Shown here piece by piece: positions 43,877-54,222 of a DNA stretch of 64,000 nucleotides. The notes below the pieces were generated by a model that was not told the origin of the DNA, did not search any database, and saw nothing but the letters and a program-made list of their open reading frames with translations. Each line of letters opens with the position of its first letter. Within the stretch, counting starts at the first letter, position 1. Position numbers and translations under genes: made by a program. The stretch lies in NCBI GenBank assembly GCA_019188255.1, contig JAETXT010000011.1, positions 2,480,001-2,544,000 of the forward strand, read 5' to 3'. The stretch comes from Verticillium longisporum. Taxonomy: Eukaryota > Ascomycota > Sordariomycetes > Glomerellales > Plectosphaerellaceae.

Positions 43877-45699
43877 CTACATGCTGTCCTCCATCTGCCG
43901 ACTGCGCACCTTGGCCCAGTCGTCGCGGTCCTTCTTGCCGCCCTGCGCCTCGAGCCCCATGCCCCGCTCCACCCACTCCTTGCTGCCCATGTGGCTCAGG
44001 CGCGAGAGGGCGCGCGCAAAGGCAAACGCCTCCTCCTCGCCCGAGAACAGGTTCGACCCCTTGATCTGGTCAATGTTGTGGTCGAGGTCCTCGAGCAGGT
44101 GGCCCATGGCGGCGTCCGCGTCGTGCTGCTGCTGCTGCTGCTGCTGCTGGCTCCTGTCGGCCCCGTCTCGGCCCTGCTGCCCGTCGGCGCCCCGCGCGCG
44201 CAGCGACTCCTCCATCTCGGCCCGCGACAGGAAGAGCTCCGTCAGCGGCGTCTCGGTCGTCAGCACGAGCTTGGCGTGCGACTCGTAGACGGCGTCGATA
44301 AAGGTGATGAGGCGGCGCGCGAGGTCGCGCTGGCGGTACGTCATGCCGGGCGCGTCCGTGATGATAAAGGCGTCGTAGTTGCGCACGAGCTCGAGAAAGT
44401 CGGCCGCCGACGTCGGCCGCCCGATGAGCTCGTCAAACGTGAACCACGCGCAGCTGCCGCTGACGCGCGGCACGTGGATCTCGCGGCCCCAGACGTTCTG
44501 CGTCTCGGCGTGCGGCGCGCCGCCGTCGGGGTCGCCGAGGAAGCGGAACCACTTGTCGGCGTGCGACTGCGCGTGCGCGTCGAGCGGCGTGTGGTACACG
44601 CCCGACGGCGGGCGCGGGATCTTGCGGTAGTCGGTCGGCGAGTCGAGGTTAATGACGTGCAGCCGGTTCTTCAACAGCTTGATCGCGGGGATGAAGGATT
44701 CGCGCTGGATGCCGTTCTTGTAGAGCTCGTCGGGGTGGCGGTTGGATGTCGTCACGAGCACGACGCCGTGCGACATGAGCGATTCGAGGAGCCTGTCAAG
44801 GACGTGTCAGTGATGCATTGGGCAGGCCGGCTGGCGTCGTTGTTTCTTACCGTCGCAGGATCATGGCGTCGGCGACGTCAGTGCACTGGAACTCGTCGAA
44901 ACAGAGCACGTTGCCCTGCTCGGCAATGTCGGCAGCGATGAACGGCACGGCGTCGACATGGTTGCCGTGCTCGAGCTTCATCTTGTGGAGCCGCTTGTGG
45001 ATATCCTGCATGAAGTTGTGAAAGTGAATGCGCGTCTTGGACTTGACAGACGGCGGCAGCGTGTCGTAGAAGAGGTCCATCAGCATGGTCTTGCCGCTGC
45101 CGACATCGCCGTAGAGGTAGAGCCCGCGAGGCAGGTTGCTGGGTATGGCGCCGATTTTGGCCTTGCCCGGCTTGCCTCCGCCGAAAAGGGACCCGAAGAT
45201 GGACTTGGAGGGCTTGAGGGACTCGAGGTCGGGGTGTTCGACGGGCGGCGCCGAGTAGTTTGCCAGTTCATCGTGGAGATGCTGCAGGCTCTCGATGATG
45301 CCTGGGACAGGGTATCAGTTAGCTGCGGGTTTGCGACAGGTCTTGGCAGCTGGTTCTGGACCTGCTCACCCCTCTGATGCTCGTCGTTTCGTAGGGCGCC
45401 AGTCTCGACGCGGTGGTCGTACTCTTGCAACGGCCCTCGATTGTGGTTTCTCACTGCGCAATGTCAGCGTGCCCAGTCTGCCACGGGTTTTGCCGCTGCT
45501 CTGCTGGCTTCGCCTTACCATTCTTGGTGCTCGCCGCGGCGACCGTCGAGGCCAACCTCCTCACCACGTGCTGTCGAGAGGACCGGGGCGCCGGGTGCAG
45601 GCGCGGTGCAGCGACACGACCCTGCCTCGGCAACACGATGCGACCAGGCGCGTTGAGTCGAAGGCTGCGAAGCGGGGCAGAGGCGGCGCAAGGGCGCAT
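43877..45699 (-). CDS. afg1: AFG1-family mitochondrial ATPase (LACE1-like)
   Basis: Exons 45699-45519, 45453-45370, 45301-44851 and 44792-43877 give 543 residues. Afg1 is a mitochondrial inner-membrane AAA-type ATPase linked to turnover of mitochondrially encoded respiratory subunits. The N terminus is Arg/Ala/Ser-rich and free of acidic residues, as for an import presequence. Walker A is GDVGSGKTMLMDLFY and Walker B is VLCFDEFQCTD. Downstream family motifs include TSNRHPDELYKNG and SFIPAIKLL. The late C-terminal part has a polyglutamine run (about eight Gln, codons near 44131-44155). Introns have GTAAGG, GTGAGC and GTAAGA donors. It is convergent with the DUF1295 gene, with only 160 bp between the stop codons. 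Confidence 0.95.
44131..44155 (-). repeat. CAG-type polyglutamine microsatellite
   Basis: About eight consecutive CTG (+ strand) triplets within the Afg1 coding sequence encode glutamine on the minus strand. It is a likely length-variable site outside the ATPase motifs. Confidence 0.8.
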
Positions 45700-46913
45700 A
45701 GTCGCGGTCTATAACATGCAAAAGTCTAAGCACTATTCTCCAAGGCGGAACCAAAGCAAACGAGAAGGGCTACGCTGTCGCGGCTGTTCATGAGACGTAT
45801 GCAGAAAGCGTGATGCAACCTAAAGGCAATGGAGGGCGAGAATTCGGTCGTGGCCGGGTCGATAAGATCGGACGCATGTTCTGGCACCGACGGGGGCACG
45901 CGAACACAAGGCTTCCTCATCCCTTTAGTGCCCAAATTTGGCCTCAGTACATACACTGATCACCGCCTGCCTAATGAGCTTCGATGTGGATCTGGGCAGG
46001 TACAAGCTCAGTACATAATTGAGGGCAGGTATATCTGTGAGATATAGGTAACATACAGGCATCTAGATGTACTGCTCGCTATATCCTTTAATTCAATTGG
46101 CACTATTTATTTTCTGCTACTCGGCTGTCGATCATACGAAGTACTAAGGCCAAATTTGGGCACTAAAGGGATGGTCAGGGTCAGGGTCAGCGCCCGCCAA
46201 GTGACGTGATGCACCCGCTGTCCGAATGCCGAACAATGCTGATGAGCGGCCTCTGCGTTGCCTTAGGTAAGGTACCTTGGGTACGTGGGTACGTCCCTAG
46301 GTACCTTGGGTACGTACCTAGGTACCTTAGGTAAGCCGAGTTGGAGGCAGCGAGAGACTCCCAGCAAACCCGTGCTGCCGTGGTCATGGAGTCGATACTA
46401 TCAACATCAGGGCAAAAGCGAAGCTAGATCCTCCACTGGGCTCTATGCAGCTTGACTTTCTCTTTGATATACTATCATGCACCTTCATGTAGAGATGTCT
46501 TTCATTTCAGTCGTGCGCACGCGGTATCAAGGCAATTCACTCGAGCACCGGTTGCCTCCCATTCACTGCTAGCACGTCCGTTCACCACTGGCGCATCACC
46601 ACTTCACTCCCCCGCCCTGCATCACACCACGAAAGCCCCGTCACCTTGGCCTGGCGGCGAAGGTGACGACGACCCTGCCCGAGGCGTCAGTGATGCAGTA
46701 CCAGAGTTCGATACATGACGCAGATATCCAAAATCATGTAACTATAAATACCACACTACTATGTCACGTATTTCGGAGTCGTAGTCTCATGACCAAGACT
46801 CCCCAACAGAACGTTTGAGAAATCATGCTTGCAGACCTCCCAGGCATAACTGACCACACATTCAACCACGAATACACTGCTCCACACAGCAGCCCTATGA
46901 GAACACCAGGATC
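45700..46913. repeat. Intergenic region with the densest GGTACCTAGG palindrome cluster
   Basis: Region of 1.2 kb between Afg1 and the membrane-protein gene (divergent). From 46264 to 46336 overlapping GGTACC, CCTAGG, GTACGT and GGGTAC units form a cluster that can fold on itself. A phrase reading like 'gcccaaatttggc' at 45929-45941 recurs inverted at 46150-46162. No gene seen. Confidence 0.6.
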
Positions 46914-47375
46914 ATGTCGACCCGCCAAAGTGCTTATCACCATCACTCTGGCCCTGCCCAGCCATCCGCCATCATCGGCGTCGTTCGGCTCGTCCAAATG
47001 GTTCTTGCCAGCATGGTCATCATGATGCGCCCCGCCGTCCTCGACTCCATGTCAACAGGGGAGGCTGACCATGGCGACTGGACCATGCTTTTCGGCATCG
47101 CCGCCATCTGCTACGCCAAAATCTGCTACCACAGCCCATTCGGACCCCAAATGGCCTGTCTGGACTTGATATGCGCGTACTTTTGGTTTCTCATACTCAC
47201 CATTTTTCGCGAATCTCACCTCGCTGAATCCTGGGCCACGAATGTGCCCCTTGCTCTGACAATTCAAGCCAGTTGCTTCTCAGCTCTACTTTGGTATGGA
47301 ACGGGTCTCTATGGGTTGTCAACATGGTGGAGGCAGGTTTATGGTCAGGTTCGGCCAGGCTCGGATGGTTCATGA
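46914..47375 (+). CDS. Four-transmembrane small membrane protein
   Basis: Single exon of 153 residues from ATG 46914. Four hydrophobic segments are visible: AIIGVVRLVQMVLASMVIMM, WTMLFGIAAICYAKI, ACLDLICAYFWFLILTIF and VPLALTIQASCFSALLWYG. The last half-helix ends in LSTWW, and the N terminus is His/Ser-rich. Length and topology resemble fungal MARVEL-like integral membrane proteins, but no unambiguous motif confirms this. The frame is open for its whole length with no intron needed. Function unknown. It is convergent with the cupredoxin gene, with about 175 bp between the stop codons. Confidence 0.6.
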   Translation: MSTRQSAYHHHSGPAQPSAIIGVVRLVQMVLASMVIMMRPAVLDSMSTGEADHGDWTMLFGIAAICYAKICYHSPFGPQMACLDLICAYFWFLILTIFRESHLAESWATNVPLALTIQASCFSALLWYGTGLYGLSTWWRQVYGQVRPGSDGS

Positions 47376-47550
47376 AAGGGCCTCAATCAGAAGATAGAGG
47401 CACAATATTGAATCCTCACACATGAATACGTCCAGAAAATATACGAGACATACATGGATATGCTTTACATCCGCTGTTCATCTGCCACACTGTGACCCAG
47501 CTTTCCATACGTGACGGGACCATTGCAGAGTCCTCCCCGGAGAAGACACG

Positions 47551-48229
47551 TTACACGCTGCCCGCCAAGAGCAAAGCCATCCCGAGAGACCCAAGAATAC
47601 TCGTCCCAGAGAAGTTGACCGAGCTGGCCAAGCTGTCGCTGCCCTCGCGCGCGCTCCCATCCGTCGGTTCTGCCTCACCCGAGGGGACTGCATCCCCGGA
47701 GCCGTTGCCAGCCGTGACATTCTCAGACGAAGCCGTCCCGAGCTCGCCCCCAAACGCCTCGACGGGCGAAGAAGAGTTCCGCCCCACGGCGTTCTGGGTA
47801 TACGCCAGGAGTGTCTGGTTGATCGTCGGGTTCACCACCCCCACCATGCCCATGGCACAGTGCTGCCCCTGGCTGCAGTAGAAGAAGATGGGGTCCGTGT
47901 CGTTGACAGTGACCTTGAAGACCTCCTCCTATCGTATGGGTCAGCGTATGCATCGGGAAGGAGTTGCTCGATCTACTTGCATTCTTGCCCGACGCAACAG
48001 GCACGAAACCCGAGAAGAACCCGCCGTCGTCGAGAGGAGTACAGGGCGCACCGTATTCGCCCGCCACAACGCTGTGGTTTTGGGGGTGGAAGTGAAACTC
48101 GAGCACGTCGCCGACGTCGGCGGCGATCTGATCGGGCAAGAAGGAGAGCGGGATGCTGGCGACGTTGATCTCGATGGTCTTTGCGGCGACCCCCGCGCCA
48201 AGCAGGCCAGCAGCGAACCAGTACTTCAT
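47551..48229 (-). CDS. Serine-rich cupredoxin-like GPI-type surface protein, with a GC-AG intron
   Basis: Exons 48229-47981 and 47928-47551 give 208 residues. A signal peptide (MKYWFAAGLLGAGVAA) precedes a plastocyanin-like domain: LEFHFHPQNHSVVAG with candidate copper His residues, then a Cys in GEYGAPCTP, and FYCSQGQHCAMGM with Cys, His and Met in the ligand order seen in such fungal proteins. The Ser/Thr/Gly-rich second half ends in a hydrophobic stretch (SILGSLGMALLLAGSV), which fits GPI anchoring. The intron begins GCAAGT and ends TAG (52 nt). The nearby GT donor would leave the wrong frame, so a GC-AG intron is required. This family is common in fungal cell walls; its copper chemistry is inferred. 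Confidence 0.85.
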
Positions 48230-48822
48230 GGTGAGTGCGATACCGTGGCTGAGGAGTATTGTGGGCGCAGTGATCGAAGAGACAGATTGTTGGTGCACCT
48301 GATGAGAGGCCGGTCTGCGAGGGGTCCGTCGCATCTTCATGCTTTTCGCCAGCCAGTGCTCGTGCGGGCGTCCCATGGCTAGAGCATCTTCCTTTGTAAC
48401 AGGCGCTTGGCGGAATGGCTGTTCTCTTGGAAACTGTAGATGCATCTCATAAAGAAACCATTTAAAGTGACGGTGCCACCAAGGAAGTGGCGTGGTCGGA
48501 GCGACAAAGAGCCTTCATTGATGTTTCTCACCGAGAGCGTTCATACCTCCTGAGCACCTCAGAAGAACACTGTGCCGGGCCTCAAAGTAGAGCGTCTGCA
48601 CCTAGGGTGGTTGTGTCTTTTGTAGGGTGAAAAGCAAGCGACATGTCTGAACTCTGATCAAGGATCAACATGGCTGTGCAGAGATGGCCTTGAACATATC
48701 ACGTCTCATCGCCGTCAATAGAATCAGCAATGCTTACTGAAATGGATTAGCAATAGCCGTAATGTACCATCTTCAGAAAGCCAAAGCTGCCAGAACAAGC
48801 TCCTCTCGACTCTCTACTCGCA
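48230..48822. other. Divergent intergenic region
   Basis: Nearly 600 bp between the cupredoxin and RING genes. No clear TATA box or gene. Confidence 0.5.
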
Positions 48823-49575
48823 ATGATCCTCACCAAGCTGGAGAAAGCCCAACGGCGCTACCTCACGTCGAGGAGGACTCGAGAGGAAGCAAAACAAGAA
48901 ACCGGCATAGACGAGGCCTGTAGTCCAGAGCAAGAACAAAAGTCATTGCTCAAATCATGGCTGCCGCGGATAAGCACATGGCTCAGGCCTCACCGCGCCG
49001 GCACACCTGACAAGTCCTTTGTGCCCTGTCCCAAAATCACATTTCTCGTTGACGGACCCTCAGATATAGTCTGCACCATTTGCAAAGTATCTGCTTTAAG
49101 CCTCTCACCTGAAGGCGACAGCGCTCATTTGACAGGTCAAACAGACAACGACAACAGGACGCCAGCCATCATGCCCTGCGGCCATCTCGCGTGCGCAGGG
49201 TGTTTGTCAACCTGGTTCGCGGAGCACGATACGTGCCCGTTCTGTCGCCATCGGTTGGTGTACCGCAAGTGCGGGCACAAGATACAAATCAGGCGAATGA
49301 CAGAGGGCAGCATCGATCTGATCCCGGCAACGATCCCGGACGGTGGTGTCATCCCAGACCTGTGCTTCTGCTGCCACGAGAAAGAGCTGCGAAGGACGGC
49401 AGAGATCAAACTGGAGGCTTGCCGGCGCAGGTTTCGCACGGCCAGAGGTCGTTTCCAGGCTTCGATGGGGGATGAGCAGGCTCAAGTGCTGTTGGAGAGG
49501 AAGGCCGAGCTCGAAAGGGTCATGCTGGATGAGTTTCCTGTCAAGGCTATGAGCCACTGGCTGGGCAGCTGGTGA
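48823..49575 (+). CDS. RING-finger protein with an extended first loop
   Basis: Single exon of 250 residues. The zinc ligands follow the C3HC4 RING order: CTICK, about 30 residues of polar loop, then CGHLACAGC and CPFCRHRL. A conventional RING has 9-39 residues in that loop, so this is within range but long. RING domains recruit E2 enzymes and act as E3 ubiquitin ligases. Further Cys/His (KCGHKIQIR, LCFCCHEKE) follow but do not form a recognised second finger. The N-terminal helix region is basic (RRYLTSRRTREEAKQ), and the C terminus has a charged, helical stretch (LERKAELERVMLDEF). No membrane segment. Substrate unknown. Confidence 0.8.
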   Translation: MILTKLEKAQRRYLTSRRTREEAKQETGIDEACSPEQEQKSLLKSWLPRISTWLRPHRAGTPDKSFVPCPKITFLVDGPSDIVCTICKVSALSLSPEGDSAHLTGQTDNDNRTPAIMPCGHLACAGCLSTWFAEHDTCPFCRHRLVYRKCGHKIQIRRMTEGSIDLIPATIPDGGVIPDLCFCCHEKELRRTAEIKLEACRRRFRTARGRFQASMGDEQAQVLLERKAELERVMLDEFPVKAMSHWLGSW

Positions 49576-50241
49576 CCAGGAGCAAGGAGGCCGCACGCGT
49601 GAATCGAATAGCATTGCCCAAACCTTTCATGGTGCTCCTCTGCGTTGAAAAATACAAAATATAGTGGGCTGCCACTATATGGTCTCTCTGCTGTGAATAT
49701 GCCCAGAGAACAAAGATCCGACATTTGATTCCATCACTGGCGCCTTCATCTTCATAGGACGTGAAATTCTGTGGTCATTCCTGGCGAGGGACAAACAAAG
49801 AAGACGTGCGCAAGAAGCCACATTAGACGCTGAGAACACGTATTTCATTGTTCATCGCCGAATTCGTCATGTCACAGCCAGAGTACAGATAACACTATAG
49901 ACTACCGTTCTTTGTCAGATACCATCAGACTTTGGTCCTCGATCGATGCCCGAGGCACGAGGGCCCGACTGGGGAAGTGAACAGGATCAGTCCGGGCCCA
50001 AGCTCGCTCCTGCGATGCGCGCTGAATAGCCTTGCTGCCCGCGGTGAACAAAGAAGAGACGTGAATCCAATTCACTCATATCTAGGAGCGGGGACTCGAC
50101 GGGAAACACCCGGTCTCCAAGACCTGAAGACTCGACGAGCAAGCCTACGTCAATTGACTCTAAAGGAGACCCGACTTGCCAGAGAATTCTGCATACCTTT
50201 TTATTCGATTGTCACATCAGTCGCATCTCAGCTCAACGACC
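49576..50241. other. Intergenic region between same-strand genes
   Basis: A little under 700 bp. It probably includes the 3' end of the RING transcript and the leader of the next gene. No gene seen. Confidence 0.5.
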
Positions 50242-51117
50242 ATGGCCGGGAGGAAAGGCGATGGTGGTGCGGTCAAAAAGGCCCTGCCCCAGAAGCGAAA
50301 GGTCCGCTTCGAGGACGACACCGAGCAAGACACGCCTCGTTCTGGCTCCAAAAGACTAAAGAGCTCCTCCTCGTCGTCATCAAGACCAAACCCATCACCT
50401 CCCTCAAAGCCAGAACAGCTCGCCGTGGAAACAGCACCCCTAGTCGAGCCACGGCCCGCGTCCCCGGCCCCTGAGGAGCCCGCCGACCTCACGCCCGCCG
50501 AACAGCGACGCAGGGCCGAACAGGAGCGGCACGACGCGGCCAACGAGCAAAAGTGTCCCGTGCTCCCGACGCCGCGCGCGATCCGCGAGGCGCACATCAA
50601 GAAGGAATACGCGCCCGACGACAGGGACACGGCGGAGCTGGCGGCCGGCATGCTCAACCTCGTCAGCGTCGCGGCGCGCATGAGCGCGTTCCCGCCGGGC
50701 GACGCGGCGCGGTACGACGCGCTCGGCTACATCATCAAGCGGCTCGACCACCTCGACCTCGACGGCGTCGACGGGCGCGTCACGGACCTGACGCCGGCGC
50801 AGGCGGCGGCGGCGGAGCGCGACGTGCGGGCGCGGCTCCGGGCGGGTCGGGCGCAGCAGCGCAAGCTGTTCAACACGAAGAATACGAAAAAGTACGCCGC
50901 CGGGCTGCGCAGGTTCGTGGCTGATCCGCCGGCGTACAGGCGCGAGGTCGCGGCGCGGTGCGGGCGCATCTTCATCCATGACAGCTATGCGCGGGCGTTT
51001 GTCAAGTGGCTGCGGCAGCTGGACCGTGCGGCGCGTCTTGAGTGTCGGTATTTTCATGCGGTGAACTGGGCGCCGCGGAAGGTCATGGACGGAGAGACGG
51101 AGGTTTGGGTTGTCTAG
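50242..51117 (+). CDS. Basic nuclear-type protein, function unknown
   Basis: Single exon of 291 residues from ATG 50242. The N-terminal third is disordered and has bipartite nuclear localisation-like clusters (KKALPQKRKVRF, SKRLKSSSSSSS). A Pro/Glu-rich linker and a charged helix (LTPAEQRRRAEQERHD) follow. The C-terminal two thirds are helical, with an Ala/Asp/Arg-rich stretch (ALGYIIKRLDHLDLDG), a basic segment (KKYAAGLRRFVADPP) and a compact end (YARAFVKWLRQLD, ECRYFHAVNW). I recognise no named domain. An upstream in-frame ATG at 50176 would add 22 residues of low-complexity sequence. High GC makes several other frames look open, so the choice rests on the ATG position and composition. Confidence 0.65.
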   Translation: MAGRKGDGGAVKKALPQKRKVRFEDDTEQDTPRSGSKRLKSSSSSSSRPNPSPPSKPEQLAVETAPLVEPRPASPAPEEPADLTPAEQRRRAEQERHDAANEQKCPVLPTPRAIREAHIKKEYAPDDRDTAELAAGMLNLVSVAARMSAFPPGDAARYDALGYIIKRLDHLDLDGVDGRVTDLTPAQAAAAERDVRARLRAGRAQQRKLFNTKNTKKYAAGLRRFVADPPAYRREVAARCGRIFIHDSYARAFVKWLRQLDRAARLECRYFHAVNWAPRKVMDGETEVWVV

Positions 51118-51461
51118 CGTGCTTGTGAGAGGGGGGTTAGAGACTCGTTTTCGCCTGTGTGGTTGAGCATGATGGCAACGCGGATTGTATTCATAGCGTT
51201 CATGTAGAAAAAAGCTTCTTTCTATCCGTCAGCCAGAGCTTGTTTCGCTGCAAGATGTAAGCCCGACCCCCGTGATCCAGACTGCCTGAGTGTCATCACA
51301 GGGCTTTCCGTTTCCCTCGCGGGGCCATGTGGCAACCCGACCCAACTCCGATGCTTTGAAAAAAGAAAAAAAAAAGGACGAGCGACAAAGAAGAAGGAGA
51401 AAACACAGCATCCAGAACCTCGTGACAAGAGGCTCGAAACCCGAGTCGAATGTATTTTGTT
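51118..51461. other. Convergent intergenic spacer
   Basis: About 340 bp between the 3' ends of the basic nuclear protein and Ppg1 genes. A poly-A-rich stretch lies at 51360-51375. No gene seen. Confidence 0.5.
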
Positions 51462-53035
51462 TTACAGAAAGTAATCAGCGACCGGCTTCTTCGCGGGCAT
51501 ACCGCGCGAATCCTGGGGCGCGGCCTGAAAGACGCGATACCGCCGCGCCGGGCCGTTCCTCGGCATGGCCTCGAGATCCTGCATGGCGCTCTTGGCGCCA
51601 GGCGCGGCACCGCCGGTGCTGCGGTTGACGTCGCCGTTGCTGCGGGCGAAGAAGCCGGCGCCGGACTGGTCCTCGCACAGCTCGAGGAGGGCGGCGACGT
51701 TGCCGCAGCGGTAGCAGTAGTTGGGGGCGGACCAGACGGTGACGATGCTCGAGTCGAACATCTCCTTGAAGCCTTCCATGACGAGCTGGTGGGCGCGGGC
51801 AATGAGGGAAATGTCGTTGCGGTGGTTGAAGACTTTGACAATATCAGCGCCAAACAGGAAGCCGGCACCGCGGGGCGAGAGACCCCAGCCGTCAATGTCG
51901 TCGGGGTCGGACCACAGCAGGTCGCACATGGCGCCCTCGTGGGGCACCTCCTGTTTCCTGTCGAGCAGGCGGATCTTATCGACGCTGTCGACGAGGGGGC
52001 TCAGGCCGCCGTGGACGCAGAGGACGGCGCCGCTGGGGTTGCCGACGCTGCCGCCGCTGCTCCCCGAGGCGCCGCTGCCGGGGGCCCGCCTGGTCGCCGG
52101 CCGGGGGGCGTTGGGGTCGGGCACCCGCTCGGGCGTCGGCAGGCGGCCTGTGAGCCTGTGGAACCTGCTGATGAGGTTGCCCGTCTGGTCGCACACTTCG
52201 ATCTCGATCTGGTCGTCGATGGGCTTCTGTCCAGGGCTCGGCGAGAGCTGCTGGGAGGTGCCGAGGACGATGGCGCCGAGAGCGAGGTAGTCGAAGACGT
52301 CACAGCAGTAGCGCCAGACGTTGGCGGAGCCGTATTTTCGCATGCACTCGTCGTAAAAGCCGTAGACTGTTGTTATTTGTCGGGACTCGTGGTTGCCCCT
52401 GATCAGCGTCATCCGGTCGGGGTAGCGGACCTTGAGGCAGAGGAGGAGGAGGAAGGATTCGAGAGAGTAGAAGCCGCGGTCGACAAAGTCGCCTGGGGCG
52501 TGTCAGCAGGCAGCATTGTGGCAGCATTGTGGCAGCATTGTGGCAAGCAGAACAGAGAGCAGAGCAGCACAGAGCAGAGCAGCACAGAGCAGAGCAGCAC
52601 AGAGCAGAGCAGCACAGAGCAGGGCAGGGTAGGCAGGGGAGGTCTGACCCATGAAGAGATAATTTGTGTCGGGCACATCGCCGCCGACGCGGAAGAGCTC
52701 CATCAGGTCGTGGAACTGGCCGTGGATGTCTCCGCAGATCTGGGAGGATTAGGAAAAAAGGTCCCCTCGTCAAAAACGTCAAAGACGCGCCCACAGGCTC
52801 CCGCTATGCATACCGTAACAGGCGCCGTGACGGTGACGACGTTGCCCTCTTCGATCAGGAGCTCGCGCGCCTTGTGGCAGAGCTGGCGGACCTCGGCCTC
52901 GGGGATCGGCCGACACGCGCGCAGTTGCGCGATGGCCCTGCCGTTGCACTCGGGTCAGCGGGTTGTGATGCGAGGGCGCCGCCCGTGGAGAGGGGGGAAG
53001 GTAAAGAAGCATGCGTACCGGTCAAGGTCGCTCAT
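51462..53035 (-). CDS. ppg1: Serine/threonine protein phosphatase Ppg1 (PP2A-like) with an internal insert
   Basis: Exons 53035-53019, 52937-52814, 52739-52649 and 52492-51462 give 420 residues. PPP-family motifs occur in order: GDIHGQFHD (metal binding), [10 protein letters not shown], where the third intron splits the Gly codon, RGNHESRQ, a His in [16 protein letters not shown] and a final His in [12 protein letters not shown]. The C terminus ends VADYFL, like the PP2A DYFL tail used for methylation and regulatory-subunit contact. Between the core strands and CVHGGLSP there is an insert of roughly 85 residues rich in Pro, Ser and Gly, as in filamentous fungal Ppg1. The third intron (156 nt) holds tandem repeats. 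A STRIPAK-related role is known for the family, not shown here. Confidence 0.95.
52510..52620 (-). repeat. Two tandem repeats inside a Ppg1 intron
   Basis: Within the 156-nt third intron of the Ppg1 gene, an 11-bp unit (gcagcattgtg) recurs about three times at 52510-52544. A 15-bp unit (agagcagagcagcac) recurs about four times at 52557-52620. The splice sites flank the arrays and remain intact. Confidence 0.85.
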
Positions 53036-53856
53036 GGTGGGAGGGGCTGGAGAGCCTCGGTTTGCGATGGAGGTTGTGGCGATGATGTCAATCCGGGTCG
53101 AGAGACGGTTGACTGGCGAAGAATGTATGAAAGTCTGCAGCGGGCTGGATATGTGGATGTCGTGCTACCAAGCCAGATTGCGACGTGGAAGCTATGATGG
53201 AGTTTGGTAGAACTATCGTCGTTTGTCGCGTGTCGCCAAAAACCGGAGAGTAGGTACTGAGAGAAAGACCCAAGATGGCTCGGTCAGCCTTCATGACCGA
53301 CGCCAGCGAGGCCACAGGGCATGTAGCGCAGAGCGAGCACTGGAGCGCACTGCAGAATGCTGTGCGGCGCAGGTCCCACAAGCGCCCGGAGCAAGCGCAG
53401 GTCCCAAAGCAAGCGCAGGTCGAGGCCTCGCACGCACAATCAGCTCCGAGGTACGTACCTGTGCCTCGAGGAAAGATCCACCCTTGAACCACAACCAATC
53501 GGACGCTGCATTGATTCGATGACTTGTGACTCCACTTTTCTCGCGGCCATGGAGCCAGTGAGCATCACGCATCGCCCAGCGCCGGCCGACCTTGCATCGT
53601 CGCGCGACAAATTTGGCTGCTTCGGTCTTTCCTCGACGCCGGCAACCCGTGTCTGCAACAGCCTCGCCATACCCTCCCGACGCCCATCCACCCCTCACTC
53701 CGGCTGGCATGCCGTGGTCATAGGTGAGGCATCATCGATTGATCCATTGGCATCGCAGAGAACGTTCATTGACCTCGCCAGCGACGGCGAGACAAGTCCC
53801 TCCTACACTCGACTCCCGACACGCCACCACGACGACACATCCACACGACACGCATC
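53036..53856. other. Divergent intergenic region
   Basis: It contains the Ppg1 promoter and the leader of the small-protein gene at 53857. ORFs on both strands are spurious-looking frames in GC-rich sequence. A short near-repeat 'gcgcaggtc' recurs at about 53367, 53396 and 53413. Confidence 0.5.
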
Positions 53857-54222
53857 ATGCCACCACACCTGCATCCGAGGTCACGAATGACCTCCTCCCT
53901 CTTCGCCACCACCGTCGTCGCCAGCTTCTTCGTCGTCGGCCTACCTCACATCCTGCCCTGCCCGGCACCACGCGTCGCCTACGCCGACGGCGAGGTCGTC
54001 GTCGGCGAGGACGGCAAGAGGAGGCGCCGCCGTCGCCGCGACAATCCGCCCGAGATCAAGGACGGCATCGTCCACTTTGACCAGACCCCCGACGACGCCG
54101 CCGTGAGCTGCTCCAAGGACGACAGGCCGAGTCGAGAGTGTCCCGTGCCCAGGCCAGGGGGCATGCTGGGCGAGTGGCTAGGCTTTCACGCAGAGAAGAA
54201 GGTCGACGAGAGGACAAATTGA
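53857..54222 (+). CDS. Small single-TM protein, function unknown
   Basis: Single exon of 121 residues, with ATG at 53857 and a second at 53887. A hydrophobic helix (FATTVVASFFVVGLPHIL) is followed by CPAPRVAYADGEV, an Arg-rich run of eight consecutive Arg after GKR (a Lys/Arg cluster) and an acidic stretch. It ends in a PRPGGMLGEWLGF segment. The layout (short N terminus, one helix, charged soluble tail with two Cys) resembles small mitochondrial inner-membrane assembly factors, but I cannot name a family. Its coding status rests on the open frame, a sensible ATG and the hydrophobic helix. Confidence 0.55.
   Translation: MPPHLHPRSRMTSSLFATTVVASFFVVGLPHILPCPAPRVAYADGEVVVGEDGKRRRRRRRDNPPEIKDGIVHFDQTPDDAAVSCSKDDRPSRECPVPRPGGMLGEWLGFHAEKKVDERTN

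Noticed and set aside
43835..44941. 368-codon + strand ORF over Afg1
   Set aside because: Antisense shadow, with composition typical of reverse frames.
51450..53210. 586-codon + strand ORF over Ppg1
   Set aside because: It spans real exons and introns of the phosphatase on the other strand and includes a translated intronic repeat. No domain.
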